In this document: piece by piece, positions 1 to 9,530 of the stretch
Layout: each line of letters starts with the position of its first letter
Position numbering within the stretch: position 1 is the first letter of the stretch
Source: Lysobacterales bacterium
Lineage (GTDB): Bacteria; Pseudomonadota; Gammaproteobacteria; Xanthomonadales; Ahniellaceae
Reading direction: 5' to 3'
NCBI GenBank assembly: GCA_016703225.1
Contig: JADJCM010000003.1
Span: 248,001 to 312,000, forward strand
DNA: 64,000 nucleotides
The notes under the pieces: model-generated
What the model saw: the letters and a program-made list of their open reading frames with translations, nothing else
Told to the model about the DNA's origin: nothing
Database searches by the model: none
Program-made: the position numbers and the translations under genes

Positions 1-2
1 CC

Positions 3-35
3 GATGCACTGTTCGTCAACGGTTTCGAGGGCTGA
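3..35 (+). CDS. C-terminal tail of an upstream secreted protein (partial)
   Basis: Only the last ten codons and a TGA stop of this gene are in the window. They read DALFVNGFEG. The tail is worth noting because it matches the ends of three other secreted proteins in this window (LFANGFD, LFADGFD, VHFDGFE), so the truncated gene probably encodes another exported protein of that group. The rest of the protein lies off the left edge and its function cannot be judged. It converges on the beta-propeller gene that ends at 104. Confidence 0.55.
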   Translation, partial: DALFVNGFEG

Positions 36-103
36 CACGCGCCCGCTGCGCGCCCGGACGGCAGGCGTGCAGCCCCCATCGCCGATCGGGAACGGCCTTC
101 GGT

Positions 104-1729
104 TCAGGGCGTGAACGTCGGCGCGGTCTCGAAGCCGTCGAAGTGCACGTAGGGTCGCGGGGTCACGTCGTAGAGGGCGGTGCGGTGGCCGCTGCCTTCG
201 ACCACCACCAGGCGGAACTGGAAGTCCGCGTTCAGGCGACCGAGCTTGCCCTGCAACGGCATGCGGCGTTCGTGCCAGCCGGAATGGCCGTCGACCGGCG
301 TGAACGTCGTGCTCCAGTTGACGCCGCCGCCGCTGCGGTCCCAGTACAGCGGGTTCTCGACTTCGCCCAGGTAGCGGGTTGGTTCCAACCCGCGCCACAA
401 CGGCAGCGTGTAGATGCGTTCGAGACCGCGACCGCCGTCGGCAATCTGCACCCGCGTCACCAGTTCGTCGGTGCCGGGGTCGTAGCGGTAGAGCACGCGC
501 AACGCACGGGTGAAATCGGTCGGCGCCGGTTCGCCGTCACGCAGCACGTACACGCCGAGCGAGGAGGGGCCGACCAGCGTGCGGCCGTCGTCACTCAGCT
601 GCGCACGCAGCACGAAGGGATTGGGACTGCCGAGCAGACGCTGCGAGCCGGCAACGCGGCGCTCGAGTGCGTCGGCGCTCTGGAAATAGCCGTAGGGATT
701 GCCGGTCTGCGGATCGCTGAGCAGGTACACGCGACTGCCGTCGTCGGCCAGCACCATGCGCCCGGTGTAGCGCGCGCCATCGTGCAGATGCACGCGCGCC
801 GCACTGCCCGGTGACTGCAGAAAGCAACTGGCCGGTACGCCGGTGACGCCATCGACGCAGTAGCCGAAGCGGCTGCCGTCGTCGCTCACCTGCTGGTCGC
901 GACTCACCGGCTGGGCGTCGTCGCCGATGTTCTCGACCACGCGCGTCGGGGCGACGGTACCGCTGCCGTGATTGATCCAGTAGCGGTTGCGGCCGATGCC
1001 GTAGTCGTGGTTCTCGGCGCCGACATACCAGTGCCCGCCGTCGGCGCTCAGGTCGAAGCCGAACATCGAGCGCGGGTTCATGCCGAGGTACGAGAAGAAC
1101 GCGGCAGTGGCGATCGGCGTCGCCGCTGGGCTCGGTGCCGTCAGGTCCACGCGGAATACGCGCAACTGCCAGCGGTCCAGAAACACGCCCAGCGTGCCAT
1201 CGTGGGTCAGTCGCTGCTGGCCGTCGGCGAGCGCGTAGTTCGGCCCGGTCAGGTCGAACATCAGCTGCATCGGCGCACCGGCGCCGAGGATGCGCCAGAA
1301 CTGCGTGGTCGAGTCGAGCATCGCGATGTCGCCATCGAGATCGGTGCGCACGAACAGGCCGTTCAGCGTCGTGCCCGGATCGTTGACCGTGCCGCTGAGC
1401 GCCGACTGCGCCGGACTGCTGCCATCGACGCCGATGCTGAATACCTGGTGCCGCGGATTCTGGAAGTGGTTGTAGAGCACGAACCACAGGCGAGTGCCAT
1501 TGCCGCTGATGGTCACGTCGGCCGCGGCGTAGGGTGGCGTCGTGGTCAGGCCGAGGCCGGCCGGCAGGTTCGGCCCGGCCACGATGCGCTCGTGGCCGTA
1601 ATGCTCGACCGGCACTTCCAAAAAACCGGCATCGGGCGCTTGCGCTTGCAGTCGTTCGGGAAACGCGGCGCAGACCAGCGCCAGCAGCAGTGCGGTTCGT
1701 CCATGCAACCGGTGGGTGACGACGGGCAT
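104..1729 (-). CDS. Secreted beta-propeller-like protein with C-terminal FDGFE tail
   Basis: The protein has 541 residues from the ATG at 1729. This start was chosen because it begins a clear signal peptide (basic MPVVTHRLHGR, then a hydrophobic stretch, then LQAQAPD), whereas the longer open frame upstream looks like composition-driven shadow. The body contains repeated blades of the type 'ISGNGTRLWFV', 'LTHDGTLGVFL', 'LSADGGHWYVG' and 'VSDDGSRFGY', as in TolB/PD40-like propellers, which suggests an extracellular or periplasmic binding or structural role. The C-terminus carries VHFDGFE followed by a short TAPTFTP extension. The substrate is unknown. No enzyme motif is visible. Confidence 0.75.
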   Translation of the reverse strand: MPVVTHRLHGRTALLLALVCAAFPERLQAQAPDAGFLEVPVEHYGHERIVAGPNLPAGLGLTTTPPYAAADVTISGNGTRLWFVLYNHFQNPRHQVFSIGVDGSSPAQSALSGTVNDPGTTLNGLFVRTDLDGDIAMLDSTTQFWRILGAGAPMQLMFDLTGPNYALADGQQRLTHDGTLGVFLDRWQLRVFRVDLTAPSPAATPIATAAFFSYLGMNPRSMFGFDLSADGGHWYVGAENHDYGIGRNRYWINHGSGTVAPTRVVENIGDDAQPVSRDQQVSDDGSRFGYCVDGVTGVPASCFLQSPGSAARVHLHDGARYTGRMVLADDGSRVYLLSDPQTGNPYGYFQSADALERRVAGSQRLLGSPNPFVLRAQLSDDGRTLVGPSSLGVYVLRDGEPAPTDFTRALRVLYRYDPGTDELVTRVQIADGGRGLERIYTLPLWRGLEPTRYLGEVENPLYWDRSGGGVNWSTTFTPVDGHSGWHERRMPLQGKLGRLNADFQFRLVVVEGSGHRTALYDVTPRPYVHFDGFETAPTFTP

Positions 1730-1806
1730 GACCAGTCCCTCCGCGGAGCAGGGCCCGGCCCGGTGCCGGGCGCGCGCCGAGCATACTCCGCGCGTGCCGC
1801 CGATGC

Positions 1807-2484
1807 TCAGCCGGCGACGTCCTCCGGCAGCGGCGGCTGGCGGCCGTAGCTGCGGTAGCGCTCGCGCACGTCGGCCATCTCCGCCGCGGTGAGCAGTACC
1901 GGCGGGCCGCCCTGCAGGGATCGCCAGTACAGCTCGCTCAGCAGTTCCAGCTCGAAGGCGAGGTCGATCGCTTCCTCGATGCTGCGGCCCATCACCGCTG
2001 CGCCGTGGTTGGCCATCAGGCAGGCGCGGCGGTCCTGCATCGCCACCTGCAGCGCCTGCGACAGCGTCTTGCTGCCGAAGGCCGCGTAGGCCGCGCAGCG
2101 CACCGTGTCGCCGCCGAAGCGCGCGACGGTGTAGTGGAACGGCGGAATCTCGCGCCGCTGGCAGGCAAGCGTGGTCGCGAATGGCGAATGCGTGTGGATG
2201 ATCGCGCTGATGTCGGGCCGTGCCGTGTACAGATCGAGATGGAACGGCCACTCGCTCGATGGTGCGCGCCGGCCGCTGTGGCTGCCGTCCGGATGCAGCA
2301 TGACGACATCGGCCGGGGTCGTGCGATGCGGGTCGAGGCCGCTTGGCGAGATCAGGTAGTCATTGCCAAAGCGCACGCTGACATTGCCGGCGGTGCCGGT
2401 ATTCAGTCGCGCGTCGAGCAGCCGCCGCGACGCCTCGATGACGGCGAAACGCAGGCGGCCTTCCAGTTCGGTGTCCTGAATCAC
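1807..2484 (-). CDS. Class II aldolase/adducin family protein
   Basis: This 225-residue protein has the class II aldolase fold signatures in order: GTAGNVSVR, the phosphate-binding SPSG, SSEWPFH, the zinc-ligand HTHSPFAT, and ANHGA near residue 155. The length fits the FucA/AraD/MtnB group. Family members cleave or epimerise sugar phosphates, or act as dehydratases, using a divalent metal; the exact substrate cannot be read from these motifs. The start is GTG at 2484. It overlaps the TGA of the upstream PilN-like gene (GTGA), so the two are probably translationally coupled. Confidence 0.85.
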   Translation of the reverse strand: MIQDTELEGRLRFAVIEASRRLLDARLNTGTAGNVSVRFGNDYLISPSGLDPHRTTPADVVMLHPDGSHSGRRAPSSEWPFHLDLYTARPDISAIIHTHSPFATTLACQRREIPPFHYTVARFGGDTVRCAAYAAFGSKTLSQALQVAMQDRRACLMANHGAAVMGRSIEEAIDLAFELELLSELYWRSLQGGPPVLLTAAEMADVRERYRSYGRQPPLPEDVAG

Positions 2485-2906
2485 TGCGGATTCCTTGCCG
2501 GTTGCGGCGGGGCGTTCGTGCCGGCTGGCGCCGGTGCTTGTGCGGTTTCGACCTCGATCGGGCGCGCGCGCTGCACCATGATCGCGAAGCTCGGTCGGCC
2601 GTCGGCGTCGAGCATGATCTGCAGCAGTTCCGTGCGCTCGAACTTCGCCGAGGCATCCAGTGCGCGCAGGTACGCGCTGATCGTGGCGTTGCGGTCGGCG
2701 CGGCCGCTGATCTTGAACTTGCGCTGGTCCTCGCCCATTGCCTCGATGCGCTCGACGCGCAAGGTGGCCGGGGCCAGTTCGCGCGCGGTGCGCTGAACCT
2801 CTGCCGGTGCCGAAGATTCACCCGAAGGTTCCTTCGCGATGTTACTTCCGGCCAGCGTGAGGGCGGCGAGGAACAGCCAGGCCGCCAGCAATCGAGTCAA
2901 ATCCAT
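2481..2906 (-). CDS. PilN-like (fimbrial assembly domain) membrane-anchored protein
   Basis: The protein has 141 residues from the ATG at 2906; a longer frame upstream adds a non-conserved N-terminus. An N-terminal hydrophobic segment (LTRLLAAWLFLAALTLAG) acts as anchor or signal. The central part, with 'KISGRADRNATISAYLRAL' followed by 'FERTELLQI', resembles the C-terminal half of PilN/GspL-type assembly proteins of type IV pili and type II secretion. The tail is rich in Pro and Ala. No pil genes are adjacent, so it may be an orphan protein using the fold. It is coupled to the downstream aldolase gene by a GTGA overlap. Confidence 0.55.
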   Translation of the reverse strand: MDLTRLLAAWLFLAALTLAGSNIAKEPSGESSAPAEVQRTARELAPATLRVERIEAMGEDQRKFKISGRADRNATISAYLRALDASAKFERTELLQIMLDADGRPSFAIMVQRARPIEVETAQAPAPAGTNAPPQPARNPQ

Positions 2907-3086
2907 GGTCCGCGCTCCAGACGCTTCGAACAGGAGGATTCCCATCAAAGCACGGCGCCGCGGGAGCGGCAACCGCGGTCACTTGTGACCTGCCGCAAGC
3001 GGTACTAGCCTTTCGCGGTGCGCCTTTTCGGGTGCGGCAGGTCCGGTCGGTCACCCCGTCGCCCGGCACGCGCACGAGGGGGGCTC

Positions 3087-6000
3087 ATGCGTCGCTCGAC
3101 CACGATCCTGCTCGGCGCTGCGGCGTTGCTCGCGCTGACACTTTTCCCCAGCCGTACTGCCTCGGCGCAGACGCTGATCGGCAGCATCGGGGCCGCCGGG
3201 GAGCTGATGGCGGTGAACCCGCGTACCAACACGCTGTACGTGAGCAACAGCGGTGGCGGCTCGGTGGTCCGGGTGGATGGCTACAGCCACGCCGTCACCA
3301 ACATGGTGATGCCGCCTTCGACGTTTCCGGCCGGCATCGCGGTCAACCCGATCAGCAATCGCGTGTACGTGCAGAGCAGCGGCAGCCTGGTGCAGGTGCT
3401 CGACGGCGACACCCACGCCATCGTCACCAGCATCGCCGGATCCGGCGCGATCGCCTTCAACCTCGCGAGCGGCCGTGTCTATGTTCCGGGCGGCTCGGGG
3501 CTGCGCGTGCTCGATGCTGACGACGACAGCGAAATCGCGCTGATCGGCGGGGTCGGCGGCGGCATCATCGCGGTCGATCCGCTCGCCAATCAGATCTTCC
3601 TCGGCAACGCCGCCTCGGCCTCCGTGCACGTGATCGACGGCAGCAGCCATGCGGTGCAGACGCTCGCTTCGGTGTTTGATCCGATCGCGATCGCGGTCAA
3701 CCCCCAGACCCGGCGCTTCTACGTCGTCCAGTACGGCGGCAACGTCGCCGAGTTCGACGCGGTGACGCTGGCGCGTACCGACATCGCGGTGGCCGAGCGA
3801 CCGAGCGACCTAGTGATCGACGCGGCGCTGAACAAGATCTACGTCGCGCACTCTCCGACTTCGACCGATCCGGCGGCGATCACCGTCATCGACGGCGCCA
3901 CGCGCGTGGCGACGCCGATCGCGGTCGGTGCGCGCCCCGGGTTGCTCGCCTTCGATGCGGGCACCCGCCGCCTGTTCGTGGTCAACCGGCTCGCCGGATC
4001 GACCAGCGTGATCGATGCCGACACGCAGACCGTGGTCGCGGGGATCGCCACCTGCAGCGGCAGCCAGGCCAATTACATCGCGTTGAACCCGGTCACGCAC
4101 CGGGTCTACGTGAAGTGCCAGAACACCGGCGTCATTGCGGTCATCGACGGCGCCACGCTCGACGTGGCGACCCACGCCGCCGCGATCCCCGGTTCCTCGA
4201 AGGTGTTCGACAGTGTGCAGCGGCGCATCGTGTCCGCCAACTACACGGATACCCTACGCCTCATCGACGCCGAGACCGGCGCCGTCACCACGGTGGTGCC
4301 GGTGCCCGCTGCTGCGATCGCGCAGCTGGCGTTTGATGCGGCCGGCAATCGCATCGTGGCGCTGCTCAGCGATGGGCGCGTGGCGCTGATCGACGGAGAC
4401 GATCTGGAGGTGCGCATCTCGGCGGTGATCGCCACCGCTATGCAGTCGGTGCTGGTCGATGCCGCCCGTGATCGCGTTCTGCTGGCCGATACCAACGGCG
4501 ACCAGTTGCGCATCCTGGCCTGCGCCACGCTGGCGGTCAGTTCGATCGCCATCGCCGACCAGCCCTACTACCTGGCGCTGGACGAGGCGACCGGCACGGT
4601 GTACGTCGGCCACACCGATGCCGCGAAGACACTGACCCGCATCGACGGTACGACGCTGACGCCGACCACGGTTACGCTCAGCGCGCGCACGACGCGCCTG
4701 GTCTTCGATCGCGCAACGCAGCGGCTGTTCGCGTCCATGCTCAATGTGCCGAAGCTGGCAGTGCTCGACGCCAGCACGCTCGCAACGAGCGAGGTGAACC
4801 TGGTGGCGAATGCCGGCGGCATGGCGCTGAATCCGCAGCGCGGCCAGTTGCTGATCGGCCACCAGGGTTTCGAGACGCGCCTGAGCTTGCTCAACACGGC
4901 GACGCTTGCGACACCGAGCACGCTCGACATCGGAACGGCTGCGTCCTGGGTCCTGGTGGATTCGGTGAACGACCGCAGCTTCGCCCTTGGCATGGATGGG
5001 GGCGGGCAGGCCAAGGCGGTGGTGCTGCGCGGACCGGCGAACGCGATGGTCTCGCGCAACCTCGCCAGTGGCGCGCAGGCGCCGCTGCTCGATCCGCTGC
5101 GCGGGCGCGCGTTCTTTTCAGATGGCAGCAACCTGCTGCGCCTGAACAGCGAACCGGCCGCGGCGCATCCTCTGACCACCACGATCACCAGCAGCAACGG
5201 CCATCGCACCGAGTCAGCGAGCGCGTCCCTGAACTTCTCCGCCAGTTCCAGCGTGACGCCGAATGCGCCGCAGCCGCTGGCATTGTTCTATCGCGTGGAT
5301 CACGGTGCCCTCGGCCGAGCCACGGCGTCGGGACCAGGCAGCTTCGACGCTACAGTACCGCTGACGCTCGGGCTGCACGACGTGCAGGCGTTCGCGCTCG
5401 ACGCCCTGGGTGCGGTGACGCAGGGTTCGATGGGCTCGTCCCTGTCGATCACCGTGCACAACGCCGAGGCGGGCCGCATGGCAGCGTTTCCGATCGCGCG
5501 CGTGCTGCCGACCAGCGTGGCCACCACGACCAGCATCGGCACCATCACTCCGGCGGTATCGGTGGTCGGGCAGGGCTACGACGTTCCGGTCACGGTCTCG
5601 GGCAGTGGCACGCCGACCGGCAACGTGCAGGTGGAGGATGGCGCCGGTGCGCAGTGCCAGGTGACGCTGCTCGCCGGCAGCGGCAGTTGCACGCTGGCGA
5701 GTGCGGACGTTGGCCCGCACACGATCACCGCGCAGTACGCGGGCGAGGGGCTGTTCCAGCCGAGTTCCGGCAGCGCATCGCATGACGTGCAAGCCGCCGC
5801 GAGCACGACCACGATTCAATCCGACGCGCCCGATCCCTCGGTCGCCAACCAGTCGGTCAGCGTGCAGGTGATGGTGGTTGCGGCGGCTCCCGGCGCGGGC
5901 ACTCCGGGTGGGGTCGTGGCCATTTCGACCGTGCCGGCGGGCGCCACCTGCAACGCCACGCTGGCGGGTGGCAGCGGCAGTTGCACGCTGGCCCTGCCGG

Positions 6001-6923
6001 CCAACGGCGACTACGCCATCGGCGCTGAATACGCCGGCGACGTCCGTTTCCTGGCGTCGAGCGCCAGCGCCGTGCCGCATCGGGTCGAGGACGGCGCCGA
6101 CCTGTCGCTCAGCGTCAGCGACGGACAGACCCAGATGGTGGCGGGAACCTCGACCCAGTACGCCGTCAGCGTCGGCAGCGCCGGGCCGACCGCGGTCGCC
6201 AATGCGCGCGTGCAGTCGCTGCTCGACCCGGCGCTCGCGGCGGGCGCCTGGAGCTGCACCTCGAGCGGTGCGGCGAGTTGCATCGCCGGCCAGCCCTCCG
6301 GCACGACGGCGAATGGCAGCGGCGCGCTCGATCAGTGGGTCGACATCGCCTCCGGCGGCCAGCTCGATTTCCTGTTCACGGCGACGCTTGCGGCCAGCCA
6401 CGTCGGCTCGGTCAGTGCCGGATTCGCGGTCGGCAGCGACCGCGCCGACGCCAATCCCGCCAACAACCTGGCCAGCGACAGCAACAGCACGCGCCGTGTC
6501 GCCGACCTGAGCGTGGTCAAGACCAACCAGTGCTCGTTCGTGCCGGCCGGCGGCTTCGCGCTGTACCGGATCAGCGTCAGCAACGCCGGCCCGAGCGACG
6601 CCCCGGGTACGCGCATCCAGGACGCGCCGAGCGGCGTGCTCAGCGCCGACTCGTGGTTTTGCAGCCCCTTCGCAGGAGCCGCCTGCGCCAGCAACGGCAG
6701 CGGCGATCTTGACCTGCTGGCGGACCTGCCCGCGGGCAGCCACGTGGAGATCGGGTTCCTGGTCGCGGTCGGCGACGGGCCGCCAACGGTCGTCACCAAC
6801 ACCGCCACCATCGCCGCGGGCATCGACGTCGAGGACAGCACCCCCTCCAACAACAGCGCCAGCGACACCGATCGCGTCGCCCTGTTCGCGAACGGCTTCG
6901 ATCTCGACTGCGAACCGCTCTGA
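3087..6923 (+). CDS. Large secreted YVTN-propeller / Ig-like / DUF11 repeat protein
   Basis: The protein has 1278 residues from the ATG at 3087, preceded by a GAGGGGGG-type ribosome site; the signal peptide runs to about TASAQT. Residues about 30-700 form many YVTN-type propeller repeats ('NPRTNTLYVSN', 'NPISNRVYVQS', 'NPQTRRFYVVQ', 'NPVTHRVYVKC'). Then come two bacterial Ig-like repeats with paired Cys ('CQVTLLAGSGSCTL', 'CNATLAGGSGSCTL') and two DUF11-like repeats ('ADLSLSVSDG', 'ADLSVVKTN'). It ends in VALFANGFD plus a short tail. The architecture is that of a surface adhesion or display protein; no catalytic motif was seen. Confidence 0.85.
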   Translation: MRRSTTILLGAAALLALTLFPSRTASAQTLIGSIGAAGELMAVNPRTNTLYVSNSGGGSVVRVDGYSHAVTNMVMPPSTFPAGIAVNPISNRVYVQSSGSLVQVLDGDTHAIVTSIAGSGAIAFNLASGRVYVPGGSGLRVLDADDDSEIALIGGVGGGIIAVDPLANQIFLGNAASASVHVIDGSSHAVQTLASVFDPIAIAVNPQTRRFYVVQYGGNVAEFDAVTLARTDIAVAERPSDLVIDAALNKIYVAHSPTSTDPAAITVIDGATRVATPIAVGARPGLLAFDAGTRRLFVVNRLAGSTSVIDADTQTVVAGIATCSGSQANYIALNPVTHRVYVKCQNTGVIAVIDGATLDVATHAAAIPGSSKVFDSVQRRIVSANYTDTLRLIDAETGAVTTVVPVPAAAIAQLAFDAAGNRIVALLSDGRVALIDGDDLEVRISAVIATAMQSVLVDAARDRVLLADTNGDQLRILACATLAVSSIAIADQPYYLALDEATGTVYVGHTDAAKTLTRIDGTTLTPTTVTLSARTTRLVFDRATQRLFASMLNVPKLAVLDASTLATSEVNLVANAGGMALNPQRGQLLIGHQGFETRLSLLNTATLATPSTLDIGTAASWVLVDSVNDRSFALGMDGGGQAKAVVLRGPANAMVSRNLASGAQAPLLDPLRGRAFFSDGSNLLRLNSEPAAAHPLTTTITSSNGHRTESASASLNFSASSSVTPNAPQPLALFYRVDHGALGRATASGPGSFDATVPLTLGLHDVQAFALDALGAVTQGSMGSSLSITVHNAEAGRMAAFPIARVLPTSVATTTSIGTITPAVSVVGQGYDVPVTVSGSGTPTGNVQVEDGAGAQCQVTLLAGSGSCTLASADVGPHTITAQYAGEGLFQPSSGSASHDVQAAASTTTIQSDAPDPSVANQSVSVQVMVVAAAPGAGTPGGVVAISTVPAGATCNATLAGGSGSCTLALPANGDYAIGAEYAGDVRFLASSASAVPHRVEDGADLSLSVSDGQTQMVAGTSTQYAVSVGSAGPTAVANARVQSLLDPALAAGAWSCTSSGAASCIAGQPSGTTANGSGALDQWVDIASGGQLDFLFTATLAASHVGSVSAGFAVGSDRADANPANNLASDSNSTRRVADLSVVKTNQCSFVPAGGFALYRISVSNAGPSDAPGTRIQDAPSGVLSADSWFCSPFAGAACASNGSGDLDLLADLPAGSHVEIGFLVAVGDGPPTVVTNTATIAAGIDVEDSTPSNNSASDTDRVALFANGFDLDCEPL

Positions 6924-7039
6924 GGCCGCCGCATCGCGCGGATGGGTGCGCCTGACGACGCGCTGCGCGCTCTGTCGCCTGGCCGCCGGTTCTGTCGCTA
7001 CCGGACTGGCGGCAAATCGCCGCGGGCTGGAGCCATCGC

Positions 7040-8779
7040 ATGAAGCCGTTGTACCGAACGCTGCCGATCGCCCTGGCGATGGCGCTGGCCGGCGCCGCCG
7101 ACGCTGCCGTATTCACCGTCGGATCGGATGCCGCCTGCACCCACAGCAGTCTCGGGGCGGCGCTCAACACCACCGCGGCGAACGGTCCGGGCCTCGACGA
7201 GATTCGACTTGTCCCCGGATTCGCGTTTTCCGATTTCGCCGATCCCTGGACGATCCGGAACCAGTCGGTCACGCTCCGGGGCGGGTTCCCGACGTGTGCC
7301 TCGAGCGCGCCCAGCGGTCCTCGGACGACGATCGTCCGTGGTGATGTCGGCAGTCTGTTCGCCATCAGCAACTCGCTGGCGCAGCGGACGACGGTCACGC
7401 TGGAACGCTTGGAACTGACCACGCGCAGCTTGGGCACGGTTGCAGCGGGTGGCGCGCTGCAGTTGCGTGGCAACGTCCGCGCCATCGTTGTCGATTCGCG
7501 CATCCATGACTTCCGTGCTTCGGCCGGTGGTGCCATCGCCATCCGCGATGAACCAAGTGGTTCGCCCCTGATCAACCTGCGACAGACCGAGATCCGTGGC
7601 AATCGGGCTTCCGATGGTGGTGGCCTGCATTGCCTCGGCCTGGGCGGGATCTGGATGGAACCCGGCGCCATCGTCGCCGGGAATGTCGCTGGCGACGAAG
7701 GCGGCGGCATCTGGTCGCAAGGGTGTTCAGTGGTCATGCTGAGCCGAACCACGCTTGTGGACAATCAGGCCAGCCGAGGCGGCGGCTTGTACGGGAGCGC
7801 CGGGACCATCGTGTCGATGCGGTGGAGCGAGCGCACGCAGGGCCCGCGCCTGGTCGGGAACCGCGCCGGCTTCTGGGGTGGTGGCATGTTCCTGACCGGA
7901 TCGGGTACGGACCTGCTGGCCCGGGGGAGCCAGTGGATCGGCAACCAGGCCGAGCCGCCGGATGTGGGTGGTGAAGGCGCGGCACTCTTGGTGGGCTGGG
8001 GCGCCAGCGCGAGATTGCTCCGGGATCCCCTGTGTCCCGCGTCGATCAATGGCTGCACGCGCTTCTACAAAAACTGGGCGCAATCCGGGGGATTCCCGGA
8101 GTTCCCGAGTATCGTCGACGTACGCGCGGGTGGGCGCCTGACGATTTCGTCGGCCGTGTTCGAGGACAACACGGTCAGCTCGGCGGGCAACCGCGGCGGC
8201 GCGATCATCAGCGTGCAGCCCTTCGCGTCCGGTGGCAGCTTGGCCGAGATCGACAACACCGTGTTCAACCGGAACCTGGCGCCGTATCTGTTCGGCGCCG
8301 AGTTGACGGCCGGCGACGATGCATCCGCAGCCGGGCGCGTGCGTGCGCAATCGATCACCAGTCAAGCCGACCAGTTCACGTCATTACTGGGATCGCAATA
8401 TGCGCCACCGATCTTGGACACGGTGTTGCCAGTCGACCTGCGTGCATCGATCCTGCTGGGCAACACGCCGCTCACCGACCCAGGGCGCATCGTCACGGGC
8501 ACGCTGGATTGCCTGCTGACGACCATCGCCCCGGAGGTCCCGGTGACCCGGTCGCGACTCGTTGCCGGCGCGCCGGTGTTCCAGGCTGGGTCGTTCGTGC
8601 CAGCCTGGTCCTCGCCCGCGCTCGACTACTGCGACACGGCCGGGCTCAGGTCGGTGTCCAGCGATGCCCGCGGCCGGCCGCGACTCGACAACGACCCGCT
8701 GCGCCACGACCGATACGGCCCCCTGGACCTCGGTGCCGTCGAACGCGAGTCGGAGCCCTTGATGGTGGATCCCGGCTGA
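7040..8779 (+). CDS. Secreted right-handed beta-helix protein
   Basis: The protein has 579 residues with a signal peptide (MKPLYRTLPIALAMALAGAADA). The body is rich in parallel beta-helix turns ('NRASDGGGLHCLG', 'NVAGDEGGGIW', 'NQASRGGGLYG', 'NRAGFWGGGMF'), as in polymorphic outer-membrane or autotransporter-like passengers. The end ('DARGRPRLDNDP' then 'LDLGAVE') resembles the choice-of-anchor Q region common on such proteins. Unlike three neighbouring secreted proteins it lacks the GF(E/D) tail. It lies 116 bases after the large propeller protein on the same strand, so the two may be co-transcribed. Confidence 0.75.
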   Translation: MKPLYRTLPIALAMALAGAADAAVFTVGSDAACTHSSLGAALNTTAANGPGLDEIRLVPGFAFSDFADPWTIRNQSVTLRGGFPTCASSAPSGPRTTIVRGDVGSLFAISNSLAQRTTVTLERLELTTRSLGTVAAGGALQLRGNVRAIVVDSRIHDFRASAGGAIAIRDEPSGSPLINLRQTEIRGNRASDGGGLHCLGLGGIWMEPGAIVAGNVAGDEGGGIWSQGCSVVMLSRTTLVDNQASRGGGLYGSAGTIVSMRWSERTQGPRLVGNRAGFWGGGMFLTGSGTDLLARGSQWIGNQAEPPDVGGEGAALLVGWGASARLLRDPLCPASINGCTRFYKNWAQSGGFPEFPSIVDVRAGGRLTISSAVFEDNTVSSAGNRGGAIISVQPFASGGSLAEIDNTVFNRNLAPYLFGAELTAGDDASAAGRVRAQSITSQADQFTSLLGSQYAPPILDTVLPVDLRASILLGNTPLTDPGRIVTGTLDCLLTTIAPEVPVTRSRLVAGAPVFQAGSFVPAWSSPALDYCDTAGLRSVSSDARGRPRLDNDPLRHDRYGPLDLGAVERESEPLMVDPG

Positions 8780-8807
8780 ACCGTGCGCCGGATTCGCGTG
8801 CGGGCTG

Positions 8808-9530
8808 TTACGTAGCCGCCACGTCGAGCGGCAGCCACGCCCCTGCGCGCAGGATTTCGAACCGATTGTAGTTGCGCTTGTAGCCCATCTTCGGGTGACC
8901 ATCGATCCAGTAGCCGAGGTAGAGGTGCGGCAACTGCATGCGCCGTGCCAGTTCGATCTGCTGCAGGATGCAGTAGACGCCAAGGCTGCGCGTCTGTTCC
9001 GCGGGCTCGAAAAAGGTGTAGACCGCACTCAATCCGACGCTGGTGACATCGGTGACGGCGCAGGCCAGCAGGCGCTCGCCATCGCGCACGCACAGCATGC
9101 GCGTGTCGCACCAGCGCGCCTGCAGGAACTGCTCGAAGTCGGCAGCCTGCGCGCCGTCCATGCCGCCGCCGGCATGACGCGAGCCGAGGTAGCGCTGGTA
9201 CAGCGCCAGGCGCTCGTCGCTGCAGAACGGCGGTTCCAGCGTCGTGCGCAGGCCCTGGTTGCGCTTCAGACAACGGCTCTGGCTGCGGTTCGGCGTGAAG
9301 CCGGCGACCACGATGCGGCTCGACACGCACTCGTGGCAGCCGATGCAATCGGGTCGGTACACGCGGGGACCGGAGCGGCGGAAGCCGGAACCGAGCGCGC
9401 CCGGGAACACGTGGCGCAATTCCGGCGAGTCCGGATCGAGCACCAGATCGCGCGCCAGCCGGTCGCGGTAATAGCCGCACTGGTGTTCGTTGGTGCGCAG
9501 GAGCTTGATGGTGATTTCGCGGGCGCTCAT
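8808..9530 (-). CDS. bpt: Aspartate/glutamate leucyltransferase (Bpt)
   Basis: The protein has 240 residues from the ATG at 9530. It transfers leucine from Leu-tRNA to N-terminal Asp or Glu of proteins, feeding the bacterial N-end rule (ClpS/ClpAP) pathway in the cytoplasm. Recognisable family features are the N-terminal CGYYRDRLARD, the Cys pair of CIGCHECVSSRI, and the C-terminal YLGYWIDGHPKMGYKRNY. The start overlaps the stop of the upstream gene (ATGA at 9527-9530), so it is translated as the second gene of a two-gene operon. Confidence 0.93.
   Translation of the reverse strand: MSAREITIKLLRTNEHQCGYYRDRLARDLVLDPDSPELRHVFPGALGSGFRRSGPRVYRPDCIGCHECVSSRIVVAGFTPNRSQSRCLKRNQGLRTTLEPPFCSDERLALYQRYLGSRHAGGGMDGAQAADFEQFLQARWCDTRMLCVRDGERLLACAVTDVTSVGLSAVYTFFEPAEQTRSLGVYCILQQIELARRMQLPHLYLGYWIDGHPKMGYKRNYNRFEILRAGAWLPLDVAAT

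Noticed and set aside
5214..6743. A 509-codon open frame antisense to the DUF11/Ig region
   Set aside because: Low-complexity Arg/Gly/Ala composition and no motif; it is a shadow of the plus-strand repeats.
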